From contig JALIZF010001914.1 of assembly GCA_029948255.1 (NCBI GenBank), positions 868,001-932,000 on the forward strand: a DNA stretch of 64,000 nucleotides, in the 5' to 3' direction. Positions 12,001-24,300 of this stretch are shown one piece after another. Both the position numbers and the translations under genes were made by a program. The stretch is from Telmatactis stephensoni (Eukaryota > Cnidaria > Anthozoa > Actiniaria > Isophelliidae). Below the pieces are notes generated by a model. It had not been told where the DNA came from and made no database searches. It was given only the letters and a program-made list of their open reading frames with translations. Within the stretch, counting starts at the first letter, position 1. Every line of letters starts with the position of its first letter.

Positions 12001-15000
12001 TTTATTAGTACTCTCTAGTCTCCTCTAGATCTATATCTATTGCACATAATTAGTACTCTCTAGTCTCCTCTAGATCTATCTCCGTGTACAAAGGAGTTTG
12101 ACTTTTTTTGTTCTATTCTAAAATTTAAAAATAAGGAACACCGATAGAATACAAATATTTCCAAGTTAACATTGTTCAAAATTTATACTGCCTAATGAAT
12201 CATCATAAAAGATAAACAAGACCCTATACTCCCTTGGAAGCACATGGTTTTGTAGCACACATTTGCATGATGACCAGACAATGATGTTGTTACCTCATTC
12301 CCATACCATGGCATGCTCATTAAATCCATTTTCCAGTCAATAGGGTCTTCAATTTTTGGCATAGAATCCTGACAAGTACAGTAAATAGTTTATTGTCAAG
12401 TGTTGGATCACTAAACATGTAATTACATGTACATACATGTAAGTTTTAATGTTATCTTACTTGGGATTCATGGGAGCCCTGTGTTTTTACCCTTCACAAA
12501 TCCCACCGAGGTCACAGATTTTTTTCTCTGTTTTGTTTGGGGCAATAGACTGTAGGGTCTGTAGGGTCACCACTCGGAAAGTTTCCTCAGTGGGATTTCT
12601 CTTCTGGCACCGCATCTTTCATTCAAACTTCCACTGATCTATCTCAGTTCTTCTCAGTCTTTCATTACACTTGTTTAATATACACATCCTTTGCCTCCCA
12701 CCTGAAGGTCTACTGCCAGTAGAGCACTGACAGGCTTGTGATCACTTGGCATATACTGGTCATGTGATTTGTATGTTACAAGTTGGACTGTTTCTGCTTT
12801 GGCTTGGTTTTCTTTCCATAATACTCTGTCTGTCCAAGCAGGTTTTCTGAATTTACCACTGAAATACAAGGTCCTTTTTGAAAATCATGGTATTGAAAAA
12901 GCTTCCTCAATAAAGATTATTATTATTATAATAATTATTTAGACAAAAATACGCACTTACTGTACTTTGTGTAAAACACTGTCACCCAACTGTTGGCTCC
13001 AAAACAGGTGTGAAACTGTTGGGCAACTGACATGCATCTGCCAGGTGACAGTCTCCCAACAGATTTGCACCTGTCACCCATAAACAGTTTTGTACCTTGT
13101 GAGTTTCATACCTGAGGCCTGACAGTTGCCGACAGGTGATTTGGTATGCTCTAATATAATTACCCATAAACATGTTCCTAGTGGATGTTTTCTTACAAAA
13201 TTACCAAACACTATCTGACTACAGTGTACCTACAATCAACCTACAATTGACAGTCTATTGGCTTTATATGGCCATGTAGACACTGATATTAGTTTTCTAA
13301 AATATGTAAGTCATGGTCGCACACGACGATCCAAATCTAGTGAAATTAAGTACTTAGAAACACCTTTTTGTAAATCAGTTACTTTTCAGTCTTCTTTTTT
13401 CAACCGTAGTGCCAAACTCTGGAATCTCATATGTAAATTAGCTACACCTAGTAATTTTCTTAGTTTAAAGTCTTTCAAGGAATTTGTTACTACAATGTAT
13501 ATATTTTCGATGCTGACAGGCCCTGTACGTGGAGCCTTAATCGTATCTGCGGCTGCCATAGGAACCAATAGGTTCAGCTCAATATTTATTTTATATAAGC
13601 TTAGTATTTTAGCTGGGAGGCACCCTGCATGGGACTTCAGGTCCCGTTCGTGCCCACCCATTTGGTCTCTCTTAATTGTATTTTTCATTTACTATTATTA
13701 TTATTATTATTTTTTCTGTCTATTATGTCTCTAAAGACCAATAAAGTTGTCAAAACAAAAAACATAAACAAAACACTCCTCTAACAATTCATCAATTTGG
13801 TAACTACATGGATGTGTTACTTATTAAATAACCCACCTTTCTGTATCCCAGTCATTAGTACCAGGGTTGTATTTATAAGTAGGAGGAAATGACAAAGGTC
13901 CTTCTTTGTAGCCAACAAAACAGAAGTTTTGACTCTGACTTTGACGAAGCTACATGAAACAAGATTATACAAACAAATAAGCCCTGACAGCATGAGAATA
14001 TCGATTTAAACAAAGGTACTGGTACCATGATGACTGACTAGAACTCATATGGATCCATGATACCAAGGAAATAACATGTAGCTCATTGAAGAGGATGTTA
14101 ACCCTGAATTAATTGCTCTGACCCAAAGGGCCTAGAGTTTAGGATTAATTGCAAATGACTGTTCAGAAAGACACAAGATGACTTAATCCGCACCCTTGCG
14201 AAAAAAATGTGATGAGATGAAGATGAACAAAGTAGTATTGGCACATGTACCCCTACTTTCCAGAAAATTGAAATGTCTCCGAACTCCTGTGATCACCACT
14301 GATTTCATTAATTAGCTTTTTTCTAGGTGTCATGTCATGAGTGTTGTTATAGAAACTGTAAATACACATGCACTACATACCTGGTCATGTTGCCACAAAG
14401 ATGAATATTCCTGCCGACTACATAATGCTTTAATATTTTCAGATGATTCATTGATTCTGTAATTGAAGTCACCTAACCAGAATACAAAGCTAAAACAGAA
14501 GTATGAATCACATTGTAGCATAAGTTTGTGGACACAATATCATGATGAAATAAGAATAATTGCTATTGATCTATAATTTATCCTGATTGTTAAATAAATG
14601 TAATCTTGACTTTTATTTACGTGAAAGTCGAGAATTAAATCAGGGTTTTAGAAAAAAAATTAACTCAATTGCAAAATATACAGTGTATTATCTACATTAA
14701 ATTTTTATAACAATTATTGTGACATGTTTCCAAAACTTTATTTGTTTACTTACTCGTGCTCTGGAATTTTCTGGGGTGTGCAGTTTGCAAAAGTGATATA
14801 GTCTTGCACAGACTGACTCTCCTTCATAATGCAAAAAAATATGTTAAAAAATAACTTACTTTAAACAATATATATCTGATAATTACCATGTTTCTGTGTT
14901 CTGTGTACTCTGCATGAGCAGCAAAATGGCTGTTGATGAAACAGAATGACTGACCATACAAAGTAAACCTCAAAGCAATCGCTCCTTTTGTTCCCTGAAA

Positions 15001-18000
15001 TGACCAAAATGCAGAGAAATTATATCACTCAGGCCGTGGGATTCATTACCTGGGTAAAGGGAGTTGCTTTCCTTGTGAGAGAAATTTCATCAACAGGAAG
15101 GTTCTGAAGGTTCTTTTTTGTCCATGTTTTCAGAATTTGAAGGTTCAGAAAATGGTGGATAAACCCCCTGGCTGGTAATTAGGTCTGAGATACAACAACA
15201 GTGAGATGGGGTGGAGAAGGAAAGTGAAATGAACTTAAAGTGTTTTCTGTTTCAAGAGTTAATTGTACAAGATTTAATTTAGATTTCTGTCTTAGCTCTG
15301 GAGTACCAACCACAATCACAAATGTTTACTCTCACTTCCTGTCTAGCTGTAGTCTCCCTTGGTTATTAATAAAACTATTTGAAGTGAAATTTCTTAGCTG
15401 CTATCTCCAAACCTGTGACTAACGATGCCATCTTGTTTTTGATTTGGTGCGAGTGGTTCCAGGTTTTTGGGAACCAAGCTGTGATTGGTTAATCAATCGG
15501 AAAGTAATGTAAGTTGTGCTTGAACAGCCACTACTTAGGGGAGAAAGCATTGTGGGATGATACTGGTAGCAGCTGTGAGGGAGACTAATCTAGCTGTAAG
15601 TTGTCAGTCTCTAACATTGGTTTGTCATCATGTACTTTGTTGACAATGACCTACCAGTAGTCCTAAAAGAGCTGTTTTACAGAAGCCTGGTCGAATCTCT
15701 CTGACATGTGACAGATGTCTCATGTGGACAGACACTAAATGGACCATACCCAACATTCTGATGGAACGAAGCTGTAATAAAAACAATTGCATTAATTTTG
15801 TTGTACAGGCTCAGGGATTGGGAGCTGAGGGAATGTTGAGTTGGGATCTTAATCATCTTTGTCCACAGTATGAATCCGATTGTCATCTTCATTTGACTGA
15901 TTAATCATCTGATGGTAGTCATGCCAAATGCCATGTATTTTCCAATTTAATAATTAAATTATTCGTTTTGGAGGCATGATGTATATTTTATCAATAACTG
16001 ATTTTTCTGACATTTTTAAAAATTCATCCAGAATAGGCAACATCTTTCAGCAGGAAACGTATCAATACTAGAAGATCTAGGATATGAAATTGATGCATAT
16101 TCAACATTTAGGCAGAAGGGCCAAGATACAAGGTTTGGTGTGTAACATCAGCATTTTTACATGACATTTTTTAGTTTTTAGTGCAAATGGCCCTTCTCAA
16201 TCCCTGCATGCTGAAGGTAGAATTCTTTTTGATTGATTAGTGGGGGAAGAGGGGGCTGTTTGAAAACATGCAGAGTTCATACCTCATAATTGATACAAAA
16301 ACAATGACTTTGCACTGAGTTTTTTTCAAAGCCACTCTGGCCCAGTCTCCCAACCCCTCACTGCTTTGACTATATATTGTGTATATAAGTACCTTAACAA
16401 GACCATAGGCACCCAAGTATGCCTGCAGGAGTTTAACCCAAGAGTTTTCTTTGATATACTCAATAAGAAGTGACTGCGGCTTAGCATCAACTTCCTGAAG
16501 TCTAACAATAACAGTTTGTCATTAGCAAGCTTGTTATAGGAAAGGAGGAAAGTGGTAGAAAATCAGGGATTAGGATAGTCACGTGCCAATCTCACTAAAA
16601 AATTTGTTGATCTGGATGTTACAATTATGACCAACATAATACATTTTTTGGAAAAATCTGACTTGTGTGTATTGCTGGGTTTCATCCATTCCTTTGGGAA
16701 TTCAGAAGACAATAGAGCAGTAGCCATGTTCGATGAACAAACAAGTGACACTAATGAGAAATCTTTTGTTGAAGTTCATCCAAGATGGCTGCCATGACGT
16801 CACATGCAACCCAAGAATTGATGATTCTATGAGGTGAATTTCAAAGTATTTCCATGTCAAATATTGAAAGAAATCTTTAAGGCATTGGCAATTGCATGTT
16901 TTGGTCTATCCTAGCCCCTGAGACAGCACCATTTTTCTTCAGTTTTCAAAGATTAATTACTAACCCAACAGCAACAATGTCAGGGATGTCTTCATTATTA
17001 TCCAGGTGTAGCAACTCTCTCAAATCAACATCTGGTGGTTGTGTTGACATGACATTCCATGTACAAACATGAACTCTATAACAAACCCATAAGTCTTAGG
17101 AACTATTAACACAAGGTTGATAAACACTGTGACACAATTAATAATTATGAAATGGTATCAAAATATTTGACTTCAAAAGTCTTATACCTATGTTTCTTAT
17201 ACACCCTATCTATCATGTCTCAAAAATAAACCCACAGACTCAGAGTTAGCAGCATTTTTAAAGTAGAAGAAGATAAAATAGTGAACTGTCTCATAAGAAA
17301 GCCCATTTTAACTTTGATATTAAAGTGTATTTTAGCACATTTTCTACAAATTTTAAAAAAGCCACTTTCGCGTAGCTAGAGAAGTTTGATTTTGGATACA
17401 CAAAAAATGTCATTTTGTAATGTACCTACTAAATATAACTTTTTTTAATTTTAAAATATGTTGTTTGAATCATTACAAGAAAGCAAGGTTTGAAAAAAAT
17501 TATCGTCAAATTTGGGGTAAAATCAGAACTTTTCTGAGAAGGTACTGGGGCGAGTTTTATAAAACTCCCTATTTATCACTGCAAAAATTGCACAAATGTT
17601 TAAAAAAAATTTTGTTGTAATTTGAATGAAAATGCTGACAAAATCGTAATTCAGTGCTTTTGAACCATGTGTGGTAGAGGTGCCAGGTGCAAAACAGAGG
17701 AATCAGCTTAATCCACATCAGTATGGTTAAATGCTACTGTTGGGTCACGATACTAATTCCTTTTTTAGTATTCTCAGATACAACTACAAAACATTGTTAG
17801 CTAGAAGACAACATACAATGCATAACAGCCAAACTTCAAAGCTATGACGTCGCACCATAAACTATCAAAATCACAGGGCCATTCCATTTTATATCTACCT
17901 CCCTCCCCCCATTGATGATATTATCCAACAATATCCCCCAGAAATTCATTTTTTGCCCTCTCAGAAAAATATCCAAAATTACGTAAAATTATGAAAGGAT

Positions 18001-18687
18001 CGAAGGCTCCAACACAACAACTCCCCTAGAAACGACTTTTTAGAACCCCCCAGAAAAAGTCATCAATGGCGAGGGGGGGGGGGATGTAAAATGGAATGGC
18101 CCACAACTACTAATTTCTTCCAACAGAACACAGCAAAAGAAAGTGTGTTGCCGATATCGGTTATTCTTATTTCCTTATTTCTTTTCGAATTCATAGGCTT
18201 AAAAGGCACAACGAACAAACATGTTTATAACAATCGTCAACGGCCATGATTCAAAGTGCTTCAAGTTCCCGCTGCTCTGCAGCGATCGTCATCAAAGAGA
18301 CCCTAATCTCGTTATACACCTCTTTAAGTAAAACAGTTGTAAGATTTAAAGCAACATAAGGTGACAATCGTCTATTAGATAGCAAATGCGTTGTTTTGGA
18401 GCCCAAAATTCATTCATTCAATCACTTGTTGTCAAGTTTCACGATTGGTCTTTTTGTTTTTGGTTTCACTGTTTCGTGTAGATATTACCTTTCTACAATG
18501 TCATAAAGCGAAAACTGCAAACATTTTTGAACTGTGAGGAAACATCGAAGTCAGAAAATTTTCGAAGCAAACGATCCAGAATGAGATTTTTTTTTCAGCT
18601 CGTTCGTGTACGCATAAAGATGGCCACTTACCAACGGAACTTATTTTCGGTATAATATTGTGTTTTTTAGACTTACCTCAATGCCAT
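9093..18687 (-). CDS. INPP5K: Inositol polyphosphate 5-phosphatase K (SKIP-like)
   Basis: Thirteen exons join in frame to 433 aa: 18687-18677, 17075-16965, 16501-16393, 15771-15655, 14994-14887, 14821-14754, 14489-14381, 13949-13837, 12858-12702, 12368-12294, 11498-11430, 10663-10481, 9164-9093. Residues about 5-301 are the Mg-dependent 5-phosphatase domain: VGLQEVD (metal-binding Glu44), NSHFAAH, WLGDFNYR (Asp182, Asn184), PAWTDRV (Asp259) and SDHKPV (Asp288, His289), all intact. Residues about 315-410 form a SKICH domain (DWIGLYRVGF, then CLPEEAGHYIMAYY). This is the INPP5K order and close to the roughly 450-aa human length. The family removes the 5-phosphate from PI(4,5)P2 and PI(3,4,5)P3 at endoplasmic reticulum and plasma membrane. 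The first coding exon holds only 11 bases (ATGGCATTGAG); its ATG is chosen because it completes the frame exactly. Introns carry LINE and MITE insertions and a minisatellite. INPP5J is the main alternative, but it has a long proline-rich N-terminus absent here. Confidence 0.9.
11090..11281. repeat. Diverged tandem duplication of about 98 bp
   Basis: Two copies, 11090-11184 and 11189-11281, share CAGTTCTTTTTG, CAGCGCACGCGC-like, CAGTTTGAAGC and GCAAACCAGATGTCT segments in the same order. It lies in an INPP5K intron and is non-coding. Confidence 0.5.
11522..12081. repeat. 43-bp minisatellite in an INPP5K intron
   Basis: About 13 tandem units contain TTAGTACTCTCTAGTCTCCT, CTAGATCTATCTATTG and CACATAA. 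Units differ mainly by small insertions (CACAATAATTTATTAG versus CACATAATTAG) and one truncated unit near 11785. Each unit holds the palindromes TCTAGA and AGATCT. It lies between the exons at 11430-11498 and 12294-12368. Confidence 0.85.
12901..12940 (+). mobile_element. CR1-like LINE 3' tail remnant
   Basis: CCTCAATAAAGATTATTATT followed by an (ATT)n-like tail is the typical end of CR1/L2-type LINEs. A minus-strand counterpart is at 25455-25495. Too short to classify further. Confidence 0.4.
13240..13755 (+). mobile_element. 5'-truncated LINE 3' fragment, antisense in an INPP5K intron
   Basis: The open frame from 13258 begins with the end of a LINE reverse-transcriptase ORF: residues with FQSSFFNRSAKLWN and LKSFKEFVTTMY match the usual C-terminus of CR1-type ORF2. 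It is followed by a (TTA)n tract (13686-13710) and ACCAATAAAGTTGTCAAAAC. The upstream part of the element is missing. It lies between INPP5K exons 8 and 9, opposite the gene. Confidence 0.65.
15352..15589. repeat. MITE with GTCTCCCT ends and 9-bp TSD CTAGCTGTA
   Basis: CTAGCTGTA flanks both ends (15343-15351 and 15590-15598). The short inverted ends read (TA)GTCTCCCT and AGGGAGAC(TA). The same termini define the 64-bp hairpin at 19418-19481. It is in an INPP5K intron. Confidence 0.55.
16737..16818 (-). repeat. Dispersed repeat with GTTGCATGTGACGTC and CCAAGATGGC
   Basis: Read on the minus strand this about 82-bp segment matches 20308-20395 on the plus strand: GGGTTGCATGTGACGTCA, CAGCCATCTTGGATGA, then CAACAAAAGATTTCTCATTA. 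Shorter related pieces occur near 25190-25235 and 30445-30490. It contains a CRE-like TGACGTCA and a YY1-like CCAAGATGGC box. Confidence 0.6.
17876..18102. repeat. MITE with GGGCCATTCCATTTTA ends
   Basis: GGGCCATTCCATTTTATAT at the left is inverted at the right (ATGTAAAATGGAATGGCCC). CCCCCATTGATGA / TCATCAATGGCGAGGGGG pair further inside. It is in the first INPP5K intron, about 0.6 kb from the first coding exon. Confidence 0.65.
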
Positions 18688-19031
18688 TTTATCGTTTTAA
18701 ATGTAAAAGGTCCAAGGATATATGATTACTTATTCTAAGGAAGAATTCTCCTCGGTTTTTCTCACAATCAAGCGAGCGAAGAAATTATTATCGTGAAAAA
18801 AACCATCTGCTGAATGGATAGCCGCTGGCCAGTGATGGAAACACAACTCAAACAAACGCTCACAAGCAGTCAGCCAAGTCCAACAGCGACGATAAAAATA
18901 AATAATCATTTTCTTTAACAAAGTTTCAAAGAAAAAACTCTCAGTATTTCTTACTGAGTCCTGCACGTTACATGAGAAATCATGAAAATCCCGTATTGTC
19001 AGCCCTGTGTTTCTGCCACGCGCGTATAGAG

Positions 19032-19357
19032 CCGGGGGGGGGGGGGGGGGGGGGGGGACTCCCATCGAAAATGGGCGGTGATGATCGTCGGAAATTTTCA
19101 AAAATACCGGAGTCCTACGAAGGTGGGCGTAAAAGATGCCAGCTAAAAGCAATTTAAAAGCTGTCGTTGCTGTTATTATTATGTAATATGTTATTCTCTT
19201 AAAAAGATACCCTAAAAGATACCAGATTAACGGTAGGTGGGACAAAAACCTTCGTACCCCCTAAAAGATACCAGATACCTGATTTTGACCCCTAAAAGAT
19301 ACGACGATCATCCCCGCCCAACAATATATGGGAGTCCCTCCCCCCCCCCCCCCGGGG
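19032..19357. repeat. G-tract hAT-like MITE, copy 2
   Basis: A very long G run at the left and a C run at the right bound the element. Inner arms include GACTCCCAT and GATCGTCGGAAATTTTC. The 8-bp GTATAGAG is duplicated at 19024-19031 and 19358-19365. Upstream of INPP5K. Confidence 0.7.
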
Positions 19358-19417
19358 GTATAGAGTCGCCAACAAGAATGAACTCCAGTAAAGCCGAATG
19401 AATGCTCCGCTTCATAC

Positions 19418-19481
19418 TAGTCTCCCTCGCAGCCGTGTTTTAGCCTCGTGACGAGGCTAAACACGGCTGCGAGGGAGACTA
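19418..19481. repeat. 64-bp perfect hairpin MITE with 8-bp TSD
   Basis: Two 30-32-bp arms (TAGTCTCCCTCGCAGCCGTG outward, CCTCGTGACGAGG at the centre) pair almost completely. CTTCATAC is repeated at 19410-19417 and 19482-19489. The ends match the element at 15352-15589, suggesting an extreme internal-deletion derivative. Confidence 0.75.
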
Positions 19482-19799
19482 CTTCATACAAATGACTCGA
19501 TCCTTTGGACTTTATAATTCGTCTTGAAATTGTTATGAGTCACGTGGTGTGTTTGTTGTGTTTGTTCACCCCTTACCCGTACCCACTGGGCTTGAAATGA
19601 CTCAACCATCTACTCTTTTTTAATCTTTTTTTATTGACAGAGAACTTTTATTTAATGGTCCCACTTCTATATTTTCAACTATGAGTAATCTCCTACAGTG
19701 ATCCTCATTCCCCACTCTCACTCCCACCTCAGAGGGAGTTAATGATAAAAAACAAGGCAAATTAAATGTGCTTGGTTTTAGAGGACTAGGAAATTCACC

Positions 19800-19990
19800 C
19801 CACCCGGGGGGAAGGGGGAACTCCATTGATCGGGTATGCTCGTTGTAATAGGGGAAAAAATCAGCGATTTAGGAGTAAAAAATCGTCCGGCCACGCCCTT
19901 CTTAAAAGACTTCCGGTATCTTTTATATGTTTTTTTTTGAAAATTTCCGACGAGCATACCCGATCCTTTTACAATGGAGTCCCCCCGGAA
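19800..19990. repeat. G-tract hAT-like MITE, copy 3
   Basis: CCCGGGGGG at the left and CCCCCCGG at the right, with GATCGGGTATGCTCGT and its inverse inside. AATTCACC is duplicated at 19792-19799 and 19991-19998. A shorter version of 6167-6560. Confidence 0.65.
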
Positions 19991-20307
19991 AATTCACCAT
20001 ATTAATTAACAAAAAAATTCTACTTCCATTTTTAGTTACCACACAGACCACCACAGACTTATAAATACTACACTATACATATATTACTATATCTACATTG
20101 CTCTCGATCTTGACAAGAAGTCTCTAATATATATATATATATAGCTACCCCCGGATGGACCGGAAGAAACGAATTGTTTTCACGTGAATTCAAATTTAGA
20201 TGGCGTGACCTAAAATAGTAAATAACTTATCTAAAAGCACTCTAGTCATCGAGTTCTAAATATAAGACACATTAAAACCGTCGTCAGCTATTTATAGCTT
20301 ATTCTTA

Positions 20308-20395
20308 ATTGCTGGGTTGCATGTGACGTCAAAGCAGCCATCTTGGATGAAATATAATTCAACAAAAGATTTCTCATTAGCGTCATTTGTTTGTT
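20308..20395 (+). repeat. Second copy of the TGACGTC / CCAAGATGGC repeat
   Basis: Plus-strand partner of 16737-16818, about 85-90% identical by eye with one short insertion (AATATAATT). A further TTCATCCAAGATGGC at 20393-20407 is in the opposite sense, so this copy may be one arm of a longer foldback. Confidence 0.6.
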
Positions 20396-20705
20396 CATCC
20401 AAGATGGCTAATGGTCGCTAATGCTTCATTGTCGACCATTGGTCAGTATTAGGTACGACAGATGGCCGGGAGCGGGCTGTATTGCCCCACGTATGGGACC
20501 GGCCATTTGAGTCTATAAGAGAGCTCTAAGAATCCCGAATCTTGCATCGTTCAGGATTCCCTTACATGAGGCGAGCCGTAGTGCGTCAATCAGTCTACCC
20601 AGACTGTTATAAGCTTAATTATCTTGACATCCCTTCCCCAACAAAGGCCTCTGACATCCAAATGTACAATTAATGAATGCACTGTTTTAGTCAGCCAATC
20701 ATTTA

Positions 20706-20875
20706 AGGTACGGTAATACGAGCAGCAAAATCACTCAACTTGTCTCGCAACATTGCTACGAAGCTTCTACAAGTTTGTTTTCGGGTGGTAATACGGGCAG
20801 CATCGCTCTTCAACTCGTTTCGCAGCAATGTTGCGAGACAAGTTGAGTGATTTTGTTGCTCGTATTACCGTACCT
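20706..20875. repeat. Harbinger-type MITE with TTA target duplication
   Basis: The ends are AGGTACGGTAATACGAGCAG and its inverse. The arms continue through CAACTTGTCTCGCAACATTG, so most of the 170 bp folds back. TTA flanks both ends (20703-20705 and 20876-20878), the PIF/Harbinger signature. Same family as 30747-31002. Confidence 0.75.
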
Positions 20876-21348
20876 TTAGTCAGTCTGGACATTTACAATA
20901 TTACATCAACCAGTAGTTGATTCTAGTCCACATTCCCAGCTATATTGTATTCCGGTTGCACCTCCAGTTTATTTTAATCTATTCTATCACCAGTCTTGAT
21001 ACACCTATTTTTTAAAAAAACGTTAACGGTCGGAGATCTGAAACTGAAACCGAGTAATTAGCTATGAATTTTGATATGTACAAAGCCGGATAACTAGCGA
21101 ACTAACACACGAAGACAAAAGACTGGCAAAAGAAAACAATGTCTCTCTCAGCTTCAGATTAACAAACATCAACATTTTTAATAGGTGTATATCATTATAA
21201 TTATACCTACACATTTCTACCTTGGATGCAGAGTTTACATTTTGACTCTCCTGAGGGCGTAACATGAAACAAAACTCTTGCACCCAGCTAATTTCTCACT
21301 GCTCTACATTACAGAACCATGACTAGTAATGAAATCAGGATAGACACT

Positions 21349-24300
21349 TCAGGCTGCTTTGCTTAAATGTCCCTCGTTTTCCAAGGCAAGGTTTGCTTGA
21401 GCCAACTCCAACTCATTGTTTGGTTCACTGACTGCAAACGAATTTTTCTCCTTTTTATAGTGAATCAGCTCAGCCACAAAATACCCAGCCATTCCCACTG
21501 AGAGCACAAAGAGAAGGATATACAACTTGACGTTGATACAGAGATAATTACCATAGGCAAAGGCCACAACGAAACCAAGAGATTCCCAAAGACGGTAATT
21601 CGAGAAGGCTGCCTCTTGGTTGTCGGGGAAGTAACATCCGTACAGAGCTGTAAAACGTGAAAAATACTACTGTTAGTTTGTAGCATGTTTTAGCCCATGG
21701 ACATCATGGAATTGCCCCTTTTCTTTATTTGTTAACAAATCATCTCTTCTTCTCTTCCCACCCCCACCCTAGATATGGGTAGTCATGACAATCGAGCTTA
21801 CGAAATCATGCTTCGTTTACGAATGCGTTCCTGCGATATAATCCAATTTTTTCCCTTCGTTTCCTCCTTCTGTCCTTCCCTCCAATCCGTTCCTCCCGCT
21901 CTCTTTTTGTAATTCGTTACTAGTGCATTCCTTCTAGTCTTTTAATCCAAAACACTCAATTAATTTATTACAAACCATTGATTTGGGTCTGCCAAATAGC
22001 ATCACAGAAGCCCTGCATTGCAGCCAACACGTAAAACACCCAGACGAGGTTTGGGTCGGGTTTCCATACCAACATGGTGATAATAGCTGTTAAATGCATG
22101 AGAAGACCACTGACAAAAACAGGCAGACGTCCCGTGTGCTTGGTCAGCTTGCCAAGGATGAACGAAAAGGCAGCGTCGGTCACACCAAAGCATATCATTA
22201 CAAAGCCAATACGATGAACACCAAGTGAACACGTGATAAACGCCTGATTAAAAAAATATATGATTAGTTGCTTGGACAGGATAAAACATCTACCTACTTG
22301 CCTGCCTGCCTGCCTGACAACGAGGTAATAGCTTACTGCGGTGAAATCTGCAAAGATGAAGGCTTGTTCGAGCCCACTGTAAAACGTCAATGGGATGATG
22401 AGCTTCATTTTCAAGTCAACCCAGACGTGCTTTACTGTGGCTATCAGCAGAGAAAATCCTGTCTCTTGGTCTTTCTTCCTGCTCATTTTACCGGTAAGCC
22501 TACGGAATGAAAAATAAGCAATAAATGTAACGGAATGAGAGGGAGTTTGATAAAAGACTGTGGAGTAGAGGAACTGTTTGACATTTCAAATGCCCAATTG
22601 CGGCAATCCCATGCAAGCAATCAGATAACTATAGCAATCACGCTGGAAGTACCTGTTTAAACCCACGATAATAAAGATCACAGCAAACGCTCCAATACCG
22701 AAGTAAATACTCAACATGGTAATCACAAATTCACGTTTTGGTTTAAAGGAAGGCTGACCAGTACTGTTTGTCGCATTGTTGAACAAATCAGGTGGTGGTT
22801 TACAGTAGCTAGCTCCACACACTTCTGCTGCGTCGGAACGGAAAAGATCCTCTCCTGCGTGGAAAAGAATTGCAAATAAAACGAGTTATGGGAGTTCCTA
22901 TACTTTTTTGTGAAGGAAGGTATCTAAAAGAAAAAGTAATAGTCTGTCTATTGTAGGAACATGTATGGGCCTGTGATGTTATGTCTTGCAGCAGCGTAGC
23001 CATAAAGCAGGAAGACGATACGCACAGAAAAATTCATGATATGGTAGTGGCTCAACTCCATGCTATACATTCGGATGCTGCTCCAGGATGAGCTAGTGGA
23101 ATTTATCGAGTGTTCATTCTGATTGCCTTACCTTCTCCTTGTTGTAGGACCAGCGATGAAATGAGGTTACCCCAAATCTGTCCACTCTGGAATATCAAGA
23201 AGAAGATACCAAAGAACCTCGTTACAACTGCCTCTTGAGTTTCCTTGCTGAGCTCTGTGTAGCGTACTGCTGAGGTGGTTAAATAGGCGCACTTGGACGA
23301 CCACAGTGGAGCAGCGGATAAACCTGACAAAAAGTAAAAAGATTGAATTAGTCAGTAGCAAGAAACAATAATACTAAGAGAGCGAAACTCAGTATTGTTG
23401 TCTTTGCGATGTTCGCGGCGACTAAGGCTATTTCTAATTCTTTGAGAGCGCAAGGCCCTCAAAGAATTAGAATTTGATTTTTGACATGCGCGCGGACGGG
23501 ACCGGGACAAATGCTTTCAACTAGCATTTAAATTCTATTGTTTAAAAGCCTTGCGCGGACGGGACCGTTTGCTATTGTTTGAGAGCCTTGCGCGTGCGAT
23601 GGCGAAGTTACTAAAAATAGCCTTAGTCGCCGCGAACATCGCACAGACATCAATCTCTTAGTACATCGCTGTCTTAGTACTTTGGTCTTTTGTCAGTAGC
23701 TTATGCTTGGTGTGAAAGCAAGTGAATTATGTAGAACAGTGAAAATTATTATTATTGATTAGAATTATGTAGAACGTTTGCATATTCAAAATACCATGGT
23801 AGTGCCGTTGAAGGATAGTTGACAAAAGAAGACAAGAAAGAAAGTTGACAAAAAGAAAAGCAAAAATTTATGCTCAAAAATGGATTTCTTTCCTCTCCCT
23901 TTCTACCCTTCCCCTCTCCTCCTCAACAAGTGAACTTATTTATTGAGGTGCATGGTCTGTTCCTATTGATTTGTTTGTCGCGCCTGAATTTCAATCGCCT
24001 CTTTTTACATGAAAACCTTGTCCGATTCCTGAAAAAAATTGCAGCCATTTGTCTTCAAGCCTAGAACTTTGCACCGATAATTATTTTTCTGCGAATTGGA
24101 TCAAATATTTTGAGATATCAGACGGCTTTAAAAATGGCATTTTGAGGGAAATTGGTCATAAATCCAAAAATCTAAGACGATTTTTTTCCTATTTCATTGA
24201 TCCAGCATAAAGGCATAGAGGACTAGATACAGCATGTATCGCGCCAATTTAGTTGCGACACCAATTTGCGCTGCCTGTTAGGACGCAAAATTGTGTAGTA

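Noticed and set aside
11522..12081. Possible CRISPR-like array of 43-bp repeats
   Set aside because: Units are contiguous with no unique spacers, in a eukaryotic intron; it is a minisatellite.
13000..13150. Partly inverted CTGTCACCCAACTG / CCAACAG repeats
   Set aside because: Short, interrupted matches; could be a decayed MITE but no consistent ends.
18730..19245. 171-codon minus frame with a poly-proline run
   Set aside because: The proline run is the G tract of a MITE; the rest has no motif and overlaps the INPP5K upstream region.
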